This document shows, piece by piece, positions 35,782-47,814 of a stretch of DNA of 64,000 nucleotides. Numbering within the stretch: position 1 is the stretch's first letter; every line of letters begins with the position of its first letter. The DNA comes from Tubiluchus corallicola (Eukaryota > Priapulida > Priapulimorpha > Priapulimorphida > Tubiluchidae): positions 353,877 to 417,876 of the forward strand of contig JAQGDQ010000167.1 in assembly GCA_030141605.1 (NCBI GenBank). Direction: 5' to 3'. A program made the position numbers and the translations under genes. The notes under the pieces were generated by a model that saw nothing but the letters and a program-made list of their open reading frames with translations, was not told where the DNA came from and did not search any database.

Positions 35782-36489
35782 TGAGTTCAAGCATAGGTTT
35801 AATTAGTGAGCATGCTGTACATGTGACAGGAGTTCAAGCATAGGTTTAATTAGTGAGCATGCTGTACATGTGACAGGAGTTTAAGCACAGGTTTAATTAG
35901 TGAGCATGATGTACAAGTGACAGGAGTTCAAGCATAGGTTTAATTAGTGAGCATGCTGTACATGTGACAGGAGTTCAAGCATAAGTTTAATTAGTGAGCA
36001 TGCTGTACATGTGACAGAAGCTCAAGCATAGGTTTAATTAGTGAGCATGCTGTACATGTGACAGGAGTTCAAGCATAGGTTTAATTAGTGAGCATGCTGT
36101 ACATGTGACAGGAGTTCAAGCATAGGTTTAATTAGTGAGCATGCTGCACATGTGACAGGAGTTCAAGCATAGGTTTAATTAGTGAGCATGCTGCACATGT
36201 GACAGGAGTTCAAGCATAGGTTTAATTAGTGAGCATGCTGTACATGTGACAGGAGTTCAAGCATAGGTTTAATTAGTGAGCATGCTGTACATGTGACAGA
36301 AGCTCAAGCATAGGTTTAATTAGTGAGCATGCTGTACATGTGACAGGAGTTCAAGCATAGGTTTAATTAGTGAGCATGCTGTACATGTGACAGGAGTTCA
36401 AGCATAGGTTTAATTAGTGAGCATGCTGTACATGTGACAGGAGTTCAAGCACAGGTTTAATTAGTGAGCATGCTGTACATGTGACAGGT
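35782..36489. repeat. 47-bp minisatellite, 15 copies
   Basis: Fifteen units with a constant 47-bp period: the GTTCAAGC phrase is at 35785 and its last copy at 36443, exactly 14 x 47 bp apart. The unit contains GGTTTAATTAGTGAGCATGC and TGTACATGTGACAGGAG. Copies differ by isolated substitutions (GAAGCTC variants recur, AAGCACAGG variants, GCTGCACATG variants), and no indel is seen. Confidence 0.97.
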
Positions 36490-37096
36490 TGTAAAATCCT
36501 GATGACAGAGGGAGATTCTAGGAGGGCAACTTTTTTGCTGTCTCCGCGCCGCTTCTCTCGAGTAATTGGTTAGAACAGGGGGAGGGGCTGCTTCGCAATG
36601 AGAATTTCCAAGCTGAAATTTCAGGTCTGAAGTTTGCTGACGACTTTTGGTGATCATAGTAGGCGACTTTTGATGATTATAAGTCAGATTGGTGTGCAAA
36701 ATACCAAAATAGCTACGCCTGATCAGTTTAAGTAATTCAAAAGTTATTAGAAGTTAGACGTAAGGGAGTTGTCTCTAACAGATGTGATAATGCTCTAATA
36801 GAGGTTTACCTTGAAAAGCGATTCAAGATTACTTACTATTGAAGTTATATTTTTTAAGCTGCGGATCAAACTTAGTAAGTTCTAATATAGGTGTAGGTTC
36901 GTTTCTTGTTTGAACCATAAATCTAATCCCGTGTTCCTTGTCTGTTCAAAAACGAACCGGTTCAAAATTAGACATAATTGTTCTGTAGAATGGAACTAAT
37001 TATCTACAGTGTGTATGTAATAGCCTTTTATCGTTCTTTTGAAATAGAAAAAATTAATTTCTAAATTACCCGAAAAATTAGGCCATCTATAACAAC
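36490..37096. other. non-coding sequence, nothing recognised
   Basis: The stretch 36894-36975 has paired GGTTCGTTTC and GTTCAAAAACGAACC phrases, a weak inverted repeat. The frame 36457-36699 (minus) is not supported. Confidence 0.4.
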
Positions 37097-37560
37097 CAGT
37101 GGCGGTTCGTGTATAGGTACTGAAACACCCCCTATTATCGATAATATTCAATATAATAAGTCTTTTATCATTAGTTCTTTTCCATACTTGTGCAGAACCG
37201 GACCATGTGAGGGAAGTACAAAGCCCAAGCAACGTGGTGTTTGGCTGTTGCGCGCATGCGGCCCTAACACGCTGTACGCTGGCATCTGCTGCTAGGTAGA
37301 AATGTACTGTCTCTAATACAGTAACAGTTGCAATGTGCTTACCTTACCATGTACCGTCATATTGTTGAACGTGATAAAGTGTAAATTTAGCCTGTGTGCT
37401 TAAAACTAAAATTATTTAACAATGGACGCCTTGCATCCCCAAGAAATCAGTTCTGTGACTCTAAGTGAACTACAACAGCTTAATTTTTCACAGTTGTCTC
37501 TCCATGAGAAAGTTACACTTAAGAAAAGAGCCCGTTCAAAACCTGGTCTTCAAATATAAC
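37097..37560 (+). mobile_element. 5' end of a hAT-type transposon (truncated)
   Basis: Begins CAGTGGCGGTTCGTGTAT, a terminal sequence of a style common in hAT elements. About 325 bp further on a transposase-like N-terminus starts (37422-37559), after which the similarity ends. The 3' end was not identified. Confidence 0.55.
37422..37559 (+). pseudogene. hAT transposase N-terminal remnant (45 codons)
   Basis: ATG at 37422 begins MDALHPQEISSV, followed by LSELQQLNFSQLSLHEKVTL and KKRARSKPGLQI, then TAA. Animal hAT-like transposases often start with a segment of the pattern LSLEEKLxIKxxGRPxPxLxI, which this fits with changes (RARSKP for LGRPTP). Full proteins run to several hundred residues with a zinc-finger and a DDE catalytic region; none of that follows here. 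The frame stops 45 codons in, so this is a fossil fragment. Confidence 0.5.
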
Positions 37561-37944
37561 CACTAAATTAAAATTACATATATTTGCTACGTTTTACACA
37601 TATTAAAACAATGGTTAAAAAATTTCTGAAGCAGCACTCCCACTAATTTTTGCTACGAGCAGCCATTGCTAACAATTACCTCAGATTACGTTTTCGTTCC
37701 ACTCTTCGGGTATTGTAATTATTGCAGAATCAGCAGAATTCAATTGGATGGAATTGGGACTTCGTTTTTTAATCCTTTTCCGCCGGATCACTTAGACTAT
37801 GAATTTAAATTTCACTAATTTAAATAGAACTTTATCGAATACACAGTGATCTGGCAATGTATTATTTTATATTACACGGAGATCTATAGACAAAGATATA
37901 TTTTTAGCAAAGCACCTTTATCTAGTGTAACCAGGGGTCACCGG

Positions 37945-38285
37945 GTTTGAAGTTACAGCCCACTCACTGCTGAATTGACTGTTTTAAAAGCCTTTTCTCA
38001 AAGAGAATAATTAAAATTTGGAATCAACTCCCAGAGTTTGTCAGCGATGTTCCCTTGGTCTGTCCTCAGAGTAGCAAAAACGAGCAAAAGATGTAAATCT
38101 TAATAAGCATTTATCTTTTAACAGGCATTTGTAAGTAGCTTGACTCTTTCTGTTTTTATCCGTCATCTTTTGCTAGCCATTTTTATCTGCATCTGTGCTG
38201 TATACACGTTTTATCCTGGTTTTATGTCTTATAATTTCTTGTAAATATTTTGATATTTTTAATAAAGATTACGTATTAAACTAAA
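37945..38285 (+). pseudogene. LINE ORF2 C-terminal end and 3' tail
   Basis: The frame FSKRIIKIWNQLPEFVSDVP (from 37996) matches the R(I/V)(V/I)xIWNxLPExV motif that closes CR1/Jockey-type LINE ORF2, the same motif as at 27522 in the longer LINE copy. It ends in TAA at about 38096. A T-rich 3' part follows with TAATAAAGATTACG and a short TAAAC tail at 38275-38287. Everything 5' is missing, as expected from 5' truncation. Confidence 0.65.
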
Positions 38286-39487
38286 CTAAATTATTGAACA
38301 AGCAAAAAGCTTGACAAACATGTAACTTGTATAGTAAGAAGTTTAAGTATAATATCGTTTTCATCGCCAGGTGAGAAAATACTTAATCAACTCTACTCAC
38401 TGGTCATCTGAACAGAGCTTTCAGGAACCAAGGTTTTCCATGATGCTGAGGTTCTTTATGAAACAGGTGCATTTTTGCGATAATAACTATGTAAACTATG
38501 TAAATTATACTACAACAACTCGCATAAGCAGTACGACTGCCGACACGACTCGTCGTGGACTTCGAGCAGCTTTGGTGACGAGCAGTCGCGGACACGATGT
38601 TATAAGGACTGTCAAAAATAGATACCATGCCCCATACAGAAAAAAAACCGCAAGATATTCACACCCTTGGTGGCCATTAGCTGACATAGATTGGATTCTT
38701 GAAGGTTTCTGAATGGAAATAATGTCACTTTTCTTCAAGAATTGCGTAATTTTTCCATTTCCGGGGTTAAAAAATTATGTAAGAAACAATAATAATGATT
38801 AAAATATATGTAAAAAAACACATTTGTATCTCGTAGACATGAATGTGTTTTTTGATATTTTAATCATAATTATCGATATCGTATTTATCGATAATTAAAT
38901 ATTAATATCTATTACACCCATAAGCCAAATACTGTTATAGCGTTTTACTTTCATGCTAAATTTGCTCACACAATTCGTTTTCGTCGCGTCGCAGTGAAAA
39001 CTCTGAAGCAGGTGGTGCGCCAATCACTGTGGAAATTAACAAGGATGCACAGGCAAAGTGCAGGTGCCAACGTCACACAGGGGAGACCGATCACCTACAG
39101 ATAATTTATAACTTCGTTCACAGACGCATCCTTAGAAAGAATGTCTGAACCTCTTAATCAAACATTTTCCCGCGATGTCTGTTCGTGCAACAAATTTCTA
39201 TGAGACGTTTTTTTATTTTAGATCAGAAAGAAAGATGACAGATCAAGATACGATTAAGCATCTTCGTTCGAGACAAGCTTGGTTCAACGATATTATTTCT
39301 GAAAAGTCTACTAGGGCAAAGATTTCTTTGTCATAATCGTTGTCATACTTATTTACAGTTATAGTTTTGCAAATTAACCAACGCAGTTCGTTTAAGCACA
39401 TTGCACTAACCATGTGCCAACGCATAGCTCTTAGTAGCTTGTTCGCATAAAGCCGTAATACTATATTTTACTTATGTCACAGTTAAA
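38286..39487. other. non-coding sequence with an unassigned 113-codon frame
   Basis: A frame at 38371-38712 (plus) is the longest non-repeat frame outside recognised elements, but it has no domain I recognise, two overlapping frames on the minus strand of similar length, and no splice or promoter context. At 38820-38910 a short palindrome-rich ATCGATAT/CGATAATT stretch occurs. Confidence 0.35.
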
Positions 39488-39881
39488 TAAGCGTTTTCAC
39501 AGTTTCGTTGCTCGCACGTGTAGTTGCTGTAGGTCAAAGGTTAAGTGTACCACAGCAACGCGTCTTAACTATAACCGTCACGTGACATTTGGGTAAAGCA
39601 AAGCCGTCTGCCGCATCAGTTCAGTAATTTCAGTTGTTTTACGTGGACTTTGCTTAACTATGCATTAGTCTGTGCGTAGAGTGATTTACTAGGAGGATAT
39701 ATTGCTTGGGAACAAGAAAAAATTGAACTAGGTTAGGTTCTAGTTAGCTGTTAAAACTGTTATTATTACAACAGCATAAGCTGCGAGGCGTTGTCAAGGT
39801 AACCCAAGTGCGTTATCTGATACACTTAATTTTTAACCCGTTCACGATCATCGTCAATACTTGGAACTGTGAAAAAGCTTA
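39488..39881. mobile_element. TA-flanked MITE family III, complete copy
   Basis: TA|AGCGTTTTCACAGTTTCG at the left and GGAACTGTGAAAAAGCT|TA at the right: inverted termini of about 17 bp with TA on both sides, as in Tc1/mariner-type MITEs. The element is about 390 bp. Inside are GTTGCTGTAGGTCAAAGGTT, ACCGTCACGTGACATTTG and GCCGTCTGCCGCATCAGTT, shared with 42355-42560. No coding sequence. Confidence 0.75.
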
Positions 39882-42354
39882 CTGAAATTTTTTTTATACG
39901 GCAATATATAAGCAATGATAAACCTAAATATGACAGATTGCTGCACCGAATAATGAAGCTCCGCCCACCTGACAAAGAACCAACAGGGTTTGCTCATTGC
40001 TGAACACACCATATCCTATTATTATTATTAGGACCTAATATAAACCCGATATCAAAAGAAGTAGTTTTGCAACAGCGGGCACTTTTATTCATCACAAGTT
40101 TACTTCAATTTGGAAAATGCCATTTTTGAATGTGTTAATTACACGCCATCTAAATTTAGACGGCTATTTCTTAAAGTATATCCACGAAGATACATAAATT
40201 CCATTATCCATCCATCCCCCAGTGACCACTGCGTCTTCATCTGCTCGAAATAACGGTTACTATGGCAACGGCAGCAGAGAAAGCCGCCTGGTCATTTCCC
40301 AACGTTTATGGTCCGAAAAGTTTGTCGTTTTGTGTATACAGTGGTTATCAAGTAGAACGGACGACATCAGATCTGGCTTCAAAAGTCTAACGTCATTATG
40401 ACTATGGGGAAGCCAAAAGACAAGCTAGTGAAAATTATTAGCTGAAAAACTGATGCTTGTTGATTTTGGCTTGAAGACCGTTGAAGCAAACAACAGATGC
40501 TTATAAATCCACTTTATTTTCTTCTCTTCGGACTTCTTGCCTATGGAATTCTCGAACAGAAATTGTTTTCCGGAAAGCTACAGCCGCACTCGATTCAAGA
40601 AGAACACCAACAGACATTTTTGTCATCAGTAAAAGAACGTGAATTCTATTTCTCAAAGTAGGATAAATTGTGGCGAATTCAAATCTTAAAGGAAAAAAAG
40701 TAACTCAGCATGTTGGGTTTGTTGTACTGTTATCACTTGAACGTAGAAAAATATAATAAAGAAATTTGCAAAAAACTGTAGAAACTAAAGTTAATTTATA
40801 CTGCCTCTGTATATAAACTTTCAGGCAAGGTGGTAGCACCGTAGCAGTCATTCACTTGAAAATTATGACGTAAGTCGTAGCTTCGTGACTTTTCGTAAGC
40901 GCATCGTGTCCTATCGTAAGCGAGCGTCGGTTAAAATAATTGAAACTTCTGCATCTAACCTAATATTCACGCAGAAATATGACAAAATTAGCCTTTTCAT
41001 TTTTTGTAAAAACTCCTTACACCTTTGACACCATTGAAGCACGCTGTTTCTCTTAAGTTGACAAACGATTTTATTCGTTTAGAAAAAGAGTTCAAAACGG
41101 CAACATCCAATGATCCCGTTTTGAAGTGATTTTACTAATTAAACGAGGCACTTATCGAACTTTTATTACGAAAACTTTCTAATTATTTCCAGATACTGAA
41201 ATAAGCCTATCTTCTTAGAAGGATTGACCTTTTCTTGCATAATCTTGGTATCTCACTCACTTTAGCTTTGCAGAACTTTGCAGCTAACTGTCCAAATGCA
41301 GAGCTATCTAAAATATGTGATGTCTCGAGTTGTTTACAATTTTTAATAAAACATATAAATTTTAATTTGAAAAACCCCCTACCATGCCCGTTAAGGCTTT
41401 TCTTGTCTTTGACTTTTTTCCGTTTCATAAGTTTGTTGTAAATTATAAATTTACGGTAAATTCTAGTAACTTTGGAGTAAAGTAAGTTATTCGAAGACAA
41501 GACAATTTAATGAACAATTAACGAGATTATACCTAATCACTAGAGCGAAACTGTTTTTTTATAAAGCCTAAGTCGTTTTATAACTATAAACAAACAATGT
41601 TCAGATTATTGCAAAACTTGGTAAACTTATTGTTGCTCATTGAACATGGGAGTTATAAGTTATAAGTTTATTTATTTCCACTCTGCATCTAACAATTAGA
41701 AATTACAAAATGCAGCATATACATGTGCAAATTACATTACAGAATAATTTTGATGCATACAATTTGAGCCTAAAAGCATAGCTTGACAGGCCGATTCAAT
41801 TCAATCCAATTCTTGATTTTTTCACACACCGTTTGCGGTCGGACAATGTAAATTTAACCCTTATTTACTCGCACCTAACTTTAGAAACTGATTAGCATAA
41901 CGGCGATGTTGAATTTGGTGTTGATAATAAACAGCAACATTTCTAACAAGCAAATAATTCTTGATGACGAGACTAGATACCATTAAAGGGGGAATATCAT
42001 GAAAATCAAGTTAAGCTTATTTTATAGTTGCCTTACCTGTGAACAACGTGGCGAATTCTTTTTAGCAGTACGTTGTCTAATTAATGAGTAATTAACTTTT
42101 TTGTATTTCGCGGGAAACGCCAAAGAGCCGCACTTACGCCTCTTCCGTTAAAAAAATTGAACTAGAGCAGCTCTGCTGATGATGTAGCAGAGTGTACCCG
42201 CAGTTTGTTGTGATACTGTCGTACACAACTGGACAAAAAATAAAGCTGTTATTACTACATTACAGTATTTGACCTTGGGTCGGATAGGTCAGTAGAGCGC
42301 AAACCTCCGTCAAAGCCTTCTCATAATCATAAAGCTGTGGTTAATTTACTATTT
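39882..42354. other. non-coding sequence, 2.5 kb
   Basis: No exon was recognised. Contains an X-box-like motif at 40256-40269 (listed separately) and, at about 41643-41675, repeated TTATAAG units followed by TTTATTTATTTCC that could be a minus-strand LINE tail. Frames at 41207-41500 have no known motif. Confidence 0.4.
40256..40269. promoter_or_regulatory. X-box-like (RFX) motif
   Basis: GTTACTATGGCAAC is a near-perfect imperfect palindrome of the RFX-binding X-box type (GTTNCCATGGNAAC). It lies in a locally GC-richer stretch. No gene start was recognised next to it, so function is unproven. Confidence 0.35.
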
Positions 42355-42560
42355 AAGCCTTTTCACAGTTTCGTTGTGCGCTCGCGCAGTTGCTGTAGGT
42401 CAAAGGTTAAGGGTACCACAGGAACGCGTCTTTTGACTAAGGGTACCAACCGTCACGTGACATTTGAGTAAAACAAAGCCGTCTGCCGCATCAGTTTAGT
42501 AACTTTAGTTGCTTTACATGGACTTAACTTAATTATGCATTAGTCTGTATATAGAGCGCC
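42355..42560 (+). mobile_element. TA-flanked MITE family III, left part
   Basis: Begins TTTAAGCCTTTTCACAGTTT and runs parallel to 39488-39660, including GTTGCTGTAGGTCAAAGGTT, CGTCACGTGACATTTG and GCCGTCTGCCGCATCAGTT. A short duplication TAAGGGTACCA (42410, 42438) is seen. The right end is missing, apparently replaced by the TTAA element that follows. Confidence 0.65.
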
Positions 42561-42599
42561 AATGGCGTTTTTCTTAATTTAAAAACTTTCATCTTCAGT

Positions 42600-43053
42600 T
42601 TTAACAATTATCTTTCTTACATTGGTGAAAGCGAAAATAGAAGTACAGTGCTACTATAAGCAGTTCAGTGTAATATACAAAAACTCTTTATATAATAAGA
42701 TTAAGATTAAGATGGGCAAGTTTTAAGATAAAAATTCAAAGTTCAAGTTTATCACAGTGCTCACGTATGAGCTGTCGAAGGTATGCAGTACGTCACAAAC
42801 AAACAACTCCGAACTGAGAGGTACAGCACCTGTTTTTGTGCAACGCGTTTGTGAAATGCAGGCGCCAGTCTAACTAACGAATGGCGAAATGCATGTAACA
42901 GCGAAGAGCCAGTGGCGCGAACGCGAAATGCGTTTGTGAGGTAATAATTCTTTCACGTAAGTCATTCTTGAGAAATAGTATATTTCCTTTCAAATTATTT
43001 TGCTCAGAAAGAGCAGATTGTTTTGATCTAGAGTTTAAAATTTGCTCCTTTAA
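42600..43053 (+). mobile_element. TTAA-flanked MITE, family I, left end missing
   Basis: From GTGAAAGCGAAAATAGAAGT (42626) it follows the family I order through ATGAGCTGTCGAAGG, GCACCTGTTTTTGT, GAAATGCAGGCGCCAG and TTCTTTCACGTAAGTCATT, and ends TTGCTCCTTTAA with TTAA at 43050-43053. The left terminal 150 bp are absent or unrecognisable. Confidence 0.7.
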
Positions 43054-43559
43054 GACAACAATAGTAAATATCAGACTGTTCCTCAGGTAGTGACAGACTT
43101 TGCAAGGTATAGGCCTTGCCTTGAGGTTATTCATGTTAATGCTTTATAGGGTGGTTTAAGAAGCCAGTAATAAGGCTTCTTTAATGCGATATTCGCGTGC
43201 CAAAGTTCCATTTTGGTCATGCCTTTGTTAAGAATTCACTGAAGGAAACAGATTTAAACGAGGCCTATTGACCGAATCAATATATGCACATTTACACAAC
43301 ATGTCTGTCGTGTCTGATGCATTGATCCGGAGCATAAAAACCTGCATACTCCTATTAACGGGGAAACACTTTCGCAAAAACCTTTCAAACATTTTGAATG
43401 CGGGCTGTTCCCTCCTCTGCACGAATCGCTTTCAATGGCGCTTTTCAAGTTATTGGCTGTATACTCGATGTGTTCACAGTTTTCTCACTTTTGAATCGTT
43501 TCAAAAAATCTAGCTAAGCCAAAGGATTACAGTAAACATGCAGCTGGACAACAGTTTGA
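43054..43559. other. non-coding sequence, nothing recognised
   Basis: Overlapping frames on both strands at 43228-43513 have no recognised motif. Confidence 0.4.
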
Positions 43560-43578
43560 GTAAGCCTACGTAACGTTT

Positions 43579-43655
<77 letters not shown>

Positions 43656-44054
43656 TTTTATTTAAACACGGCTTTTGGGTGCAATTAATATTACCTCAGT
43701 AGAGCTATTATTGCTAACAATAAATAACAAATTACAACTACATAACAGTGACTACTATTGCCCCACTTTTACCTCAATAACACGCGCCGGGCAGGGTAAC
43801 AGCAACTACCAATTTTAACGTCCTTGGTATAACTCGACCGCTGTATCGAACTCACGGCCTCCCGGACGGAAAGTGGACGTGTTACCACCAAACTAAACCG
43901 TCTGGTCTGTGCTTTTCTATAGCACACTTTCATAACTATACACGAATTATATGAAATGTTATAAGTGTAAAGATCAATCTTGACGAAACACGTGAAGCAA
44001 GTCTTGTCTCAGACAAAATTAATGTAACGTCCATCTATAGCAGTTTGTTTTCTG
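43560..44054 (-). mobile_element. tRNA-derived SINE, copy 2, with (AAT)n tail
   Basis: Reverse complement of 22167-22672 with few differences over about 400 bp outside the tail, including CAGACGGTTTAGTTTGGTGG, CCGGGAGGCCGTGAGTTCGA and the upstream 165 bp down to CAGTTTGTTTTCTG at 44054. The tail is the (AAT)n run at 43580-43655 (plus-strand reading). Confidence 0.78.
43580..43655. repeat. (AAT)n SINE tail
   Basis: An uninterrupted AAT run ending the minus-strand SINE. Confidence 0.96.
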
Positions 44055-44074
44055 TTAAACTTCATAAATTAAAC

Positions 44075-44720
<646 letters not shown>

Positions 44721-44759
44721 ACTAATTTAATAAATCGATACGATTTTCGACTCATCGAT

Positions 44760-45175
44760 TGCTAAATTAGCAGTTCCTGAACAAATGAACAAATTGACAA
44801 AGAGACAAGTGAATAAACTAATCAGAAACTGAACATATGCTTATTGAATGAACGAATGAACACCAAAAGAAAAGTTAAATGAAACAACTGATTGTCCTAA
44901 CAAGGAGACGAACAAGTACACGAATCAGTGCAAAATTAAATAACAAAGAAAAAGACACGCGAACAATTGAAGCAACATGTGAGCGAATGATGAACACAAG
45001 AAAGAATAAACTCAAGCAAACGGTCAAATGAACAGCTGAAAGAATGTGCAAATGAGCATGGAAAGGAACAACAATGGAAATGTAGTACTAAAGAATATGC
45101 GCGCAATTGCAATGGACAAATGTTGCAACAACGAACAGATGGAATAAACAAACTAAACAATAAGTAGTTCGAACC
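44760..45175. repeat. A-rich degenerate low-complexity tract (AATGAAC/AACAAA-like)
   Basis: Loosely repeating 4-bp-periodic A-rich words such as TGAACAAA, GAATGAAC and AATAAAC. A second tract of the same kind lies at 45560-45780, and a TTAA MITE sits between them. The Cys/Ser-rich minus frames here (44936-45187, 45627-45809) are artefacts of this composition. Confidence 0.7.
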
Positions 45176-45351
45176 TGGCTGTGACACTTCTGCTGGTTCA
45201 GTGACTCATCTTAGAGGCATAGCCTGCAATGAGTTCGGCTCCGATACTGCAGCAAACATCTAACCGAACAAGACTTGCTGTTGAATGCTGAGTTGCAGCT
45301 TAAAGTGTGCTGAATTGTATTACTAAAAAAGGTGTGAATAAAGGAAAATCT

Positions 45352-45550
45352 TAAAGGGAAACTTTGACTAATATATTTGACTAATTAGCTTAGAAAGTTA
45401 GTTAATGGCAACCGAACACAGCTATTGCTTACGTCAGAAATTTGAATATCTGAGGTAATTATTATTTAATCTAAGCTTTGATTTAAAAAAAGCTATTGTA
45501 GTTTTTTCATTCTGAACTAATGTTTATATAATCGTCCGGTCTTCTTTTAA
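45352..45550 (+). mobile_element. TTAA-flanked MITE, family II, internally deleted
   Basis: TTAA|AGGGAAACTTTGAC at 45352 and CGTCCGGTCTTCTT|TTAA to 45550. It keeps TTAGTTAATGGCAACCGAAC, then jumps to ATTATTTAATCTAAGCTTTG and the end, so about 260 bp of the middle seen at 63313-63763 are gone. Confidence 0.75.
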
Positions 45551-45559
45551 CAGATAAAT

Positions 45560-45780
45560 AAGAAATGAATTAAAACAATAATAAACGAAAAAATGAAGCA
45601 AAAAAGCGTTTCAAAGCAAAAATGAATTAACAAGCACACGAACAAGTGAATGAATAACAGATATGTGAGTGAATGAATGTTTGAAGAGAACGACGAATAA
45701 ATAAATCAAAAGAACAACAGATGAACAAAGAAATAAATGAAAAACAAACAAGTAAACAGATAGACAGTCCAGTGTTGATG
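45560..45780. repeat. A-rich degenerate low-complexity tract, second part
   Basis: The same style of AATGAATAA / GAACAAAG words as 44760-45175. The two were probably one tract before the MITE and its surroundings came in between. Confidence 0.65.
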
Positions 45781-46389
45781 CAAGTTGAAAGCGTTGTAGG
45801 CCTCAACATAAATTCCCTTTCTTTAAACAGATACTATTAAAGGCTCATTGTTATGTATATACCAGTAAAATTGGCACTTTAATTCCTTTCTGAAGATTTT
45901 ATAATCATTGTTATACTGAAACAGCCTGGACTACCCGCTGTGACCTCTTCGTAGTTATGATACTGAGACTTTCTTGTAGCGTTAATAATTTAAGCTTTAA
46001 GCAGCCTAGTCGTATAGTTTAATTAAATATCCCGAGTGCTTGCAGCATTACAGCGCTGAGTTGCAACAATAATTTCTCCTCTGAGATGTTTTTAAGTGAA
46101 CGCCATTTCGCCTTCGTCATGCAAAATTAACAATCTTGATAATTATAAAACAGATAATAAAGTTGGCTACGAGCATAAATTTTTTAATAATTGCGATTAT
46201 AGAAGGAGGCAGGATTTCGAAACCTATTTTGAGCAAGCACAACTTCAACAGCATTTCACGTCGTTGCGATTTTTTTACACCTTTCAGCATCCTATGTAAA
46301 GAAACACAGTCCAAATCGCTTTTAGACATAATTGCTAATACAAGTTATGCAATTGTCTTATTACAGCTTGCAGTTAGATTATAATAATG
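45781..46389. other. non-coding sequence, nothing recognised
   Basis: Three overlapping frames at 46096-46384 on both strands have no motif. Confidence 0.4.
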
Positions 46390-46605
46390 ATAATGTAAAA
46401 CACTGATAATGATAACGATGATGATGGTAGTGATGTTGGTGGTGATGACGATTGATGATGATGATGATGACGATGATGATGATGATGATGATGATGATAA
46501 TAATAATAATAATAATAATAATATGTAATAGTAATAATAATAACAATAACAATAACAAAAATAATAACAATATTAATAATAATAATAATAATAATAACAA
46601 TAACC
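46390..46605. repeat. GAT/GATGAT and AAT trinucleotide microsatellite
   Basis: A (GAT)n-type block with interruptions to about 46497 changes to (AAT)n with AAC variants up to 46605. The Met-, Asn- and Leu-run frames here are artefacts. Confidence 0.95.
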
Positions 46606-46661
46606 TTTTTTCAAAATCAGCTTTAAATTCAACAGACAACACAAGCCTGTCACTGAGCCTT

Positions 46662-46713
46662 TGAACTTTTCACGATCATCATCAATCCCTGAAACTGTGA
46701 AAAGGCTTATTTG
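46662..46713 (+). mobile_element. TA-flanked MITE family III, right-end fragment
   Basis: TTTTCACGATCATCATCAAT then CTGAAACTGTGAAAAGGCTTA is the right end of the 39488-39881 family. Nothing of the left part is seen across the adjoining microsatellite. Confidence 0.6.
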
Positions 46714-47639
46714 CCAATTTTCCCACATATAAATTGTTTTTTTGTACATTTCAATATAGATATCAAATATGTTTCTGTTGAAATGTTTTTTGGACTACCC
46801 CACTATAGTATGTAGTTAAAAGTTCTTGATAGACTACACTAAAACATGCACGTCTACCAACATTATTATGTTTAGATATTGTATGACTGGCAACGTTAAT
46901 TGATATTAACTTTGGGGAATACACAGACAGCCATTTTCTGTACCAGATCACGAAAATTTAATAGTTATTTTTTATTTTATAAGTGTACTGAAAACGAGAG
47001 GAAAGGATCTGTAGGTGTCCGAAAGCAATCTTTGCGCATGCGTAAAGTCGCGTAGACCAAGTAGGAAATTTGGCAGCAACATCAAGTGAGCGTTAATAAC
47101 ATGCAAGAAAGTAATACATCATGATGTTTTGGAATGAGTATAATTAATAATCGTGAATCTGTACGTTACACGCCATGTAGCTTACACGAACGTAAATGCT
47201 ACAATATCGCGTGCAATGACGCACGCAATGACGACGCGGGCGCTTTTGCACAATTGCTGAAAAACGAGTTAAACAAAATCGTCAAAAAAATGATCATAAA
47301 TATGTAAGCATTACATTTACATATTTATTGCCTAAGTTTTTAGTTTTCAAAATTTTGTGATTTTTGAACAAGCACAGGGCGGTTTCTTTCCTGCATTTAC
47401 ACTGGTCAAGATTAAGGGTAAACTTGGCAAGTGCCGCTCGTGTGTATGGTTCGAGTCTAACAAACAGGCACAAACACTTCCGAGTAACTGCAAACATTTT
47501 CTAGTTACGTATATAATTAATTTATTGTCTCCAAATAGCCAGATTAGTTAATGTGACCTGCCAGATTAATAATAGGTGAGTAAAGATGATTAAATGAAAG
47601 TTAGAAATTCATATATATCAGAGAAAAAATATGCGGAAG
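46714..47639. other. non-coding sequence with one GCGCATGCG motif
   Basis: TTGCGCATGCGTAAA at about 47032 is an NRF1-type palindrome with CpG-containing surroundings to 47070. No gene is recognised. The frame at 47294-47551 on both strands is unsupported. Confidence 0.35.
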
Positions 47640-47760
47640 AAGAAAAGAATAATGACAAGAAAAAAGACGGAAGGTCAGAGTGAACAAACACAAAGAAAGG
47701 AAGAAAGAAAGAACGAGTAAAATAAACAAAAAATGAAGAAAAGAAAGAAAGAAAGCTAAT
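47640..47760. repeat. purine-rich (GAAA)n-like tract
   Basis: Over 100 bp almost entirely A and G on the plus strand, built of GAAA/GGAA words. Confidence 0.8.
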
Positions 47761-47814
47761 TTTTTAACGTAAAAACATGAAAACGAGAATTCAGCTAATG
47801 TCATGTCCAGTTTT

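Noticed and set aside
38371-38712. 113-codon frame, longest outside recognised repeats
   Set aside because: No recognisable domain, two competing frames of similar length on the other strand, and no splice or promoter context. Kept only as an unassigned frame.
38990-39110. GC-richer stretch that can be read as QVVRQSLWKLTRMHRQSAG
   Set aside because: No matching family comes to mind, and another frame reads equally well; no phase-compatible splice partners were found.
46379-46664. Poly-Leu/Ile and poly-Met/Asn frames
   Set aside because: Translations of GAT and AAT microsatellites.
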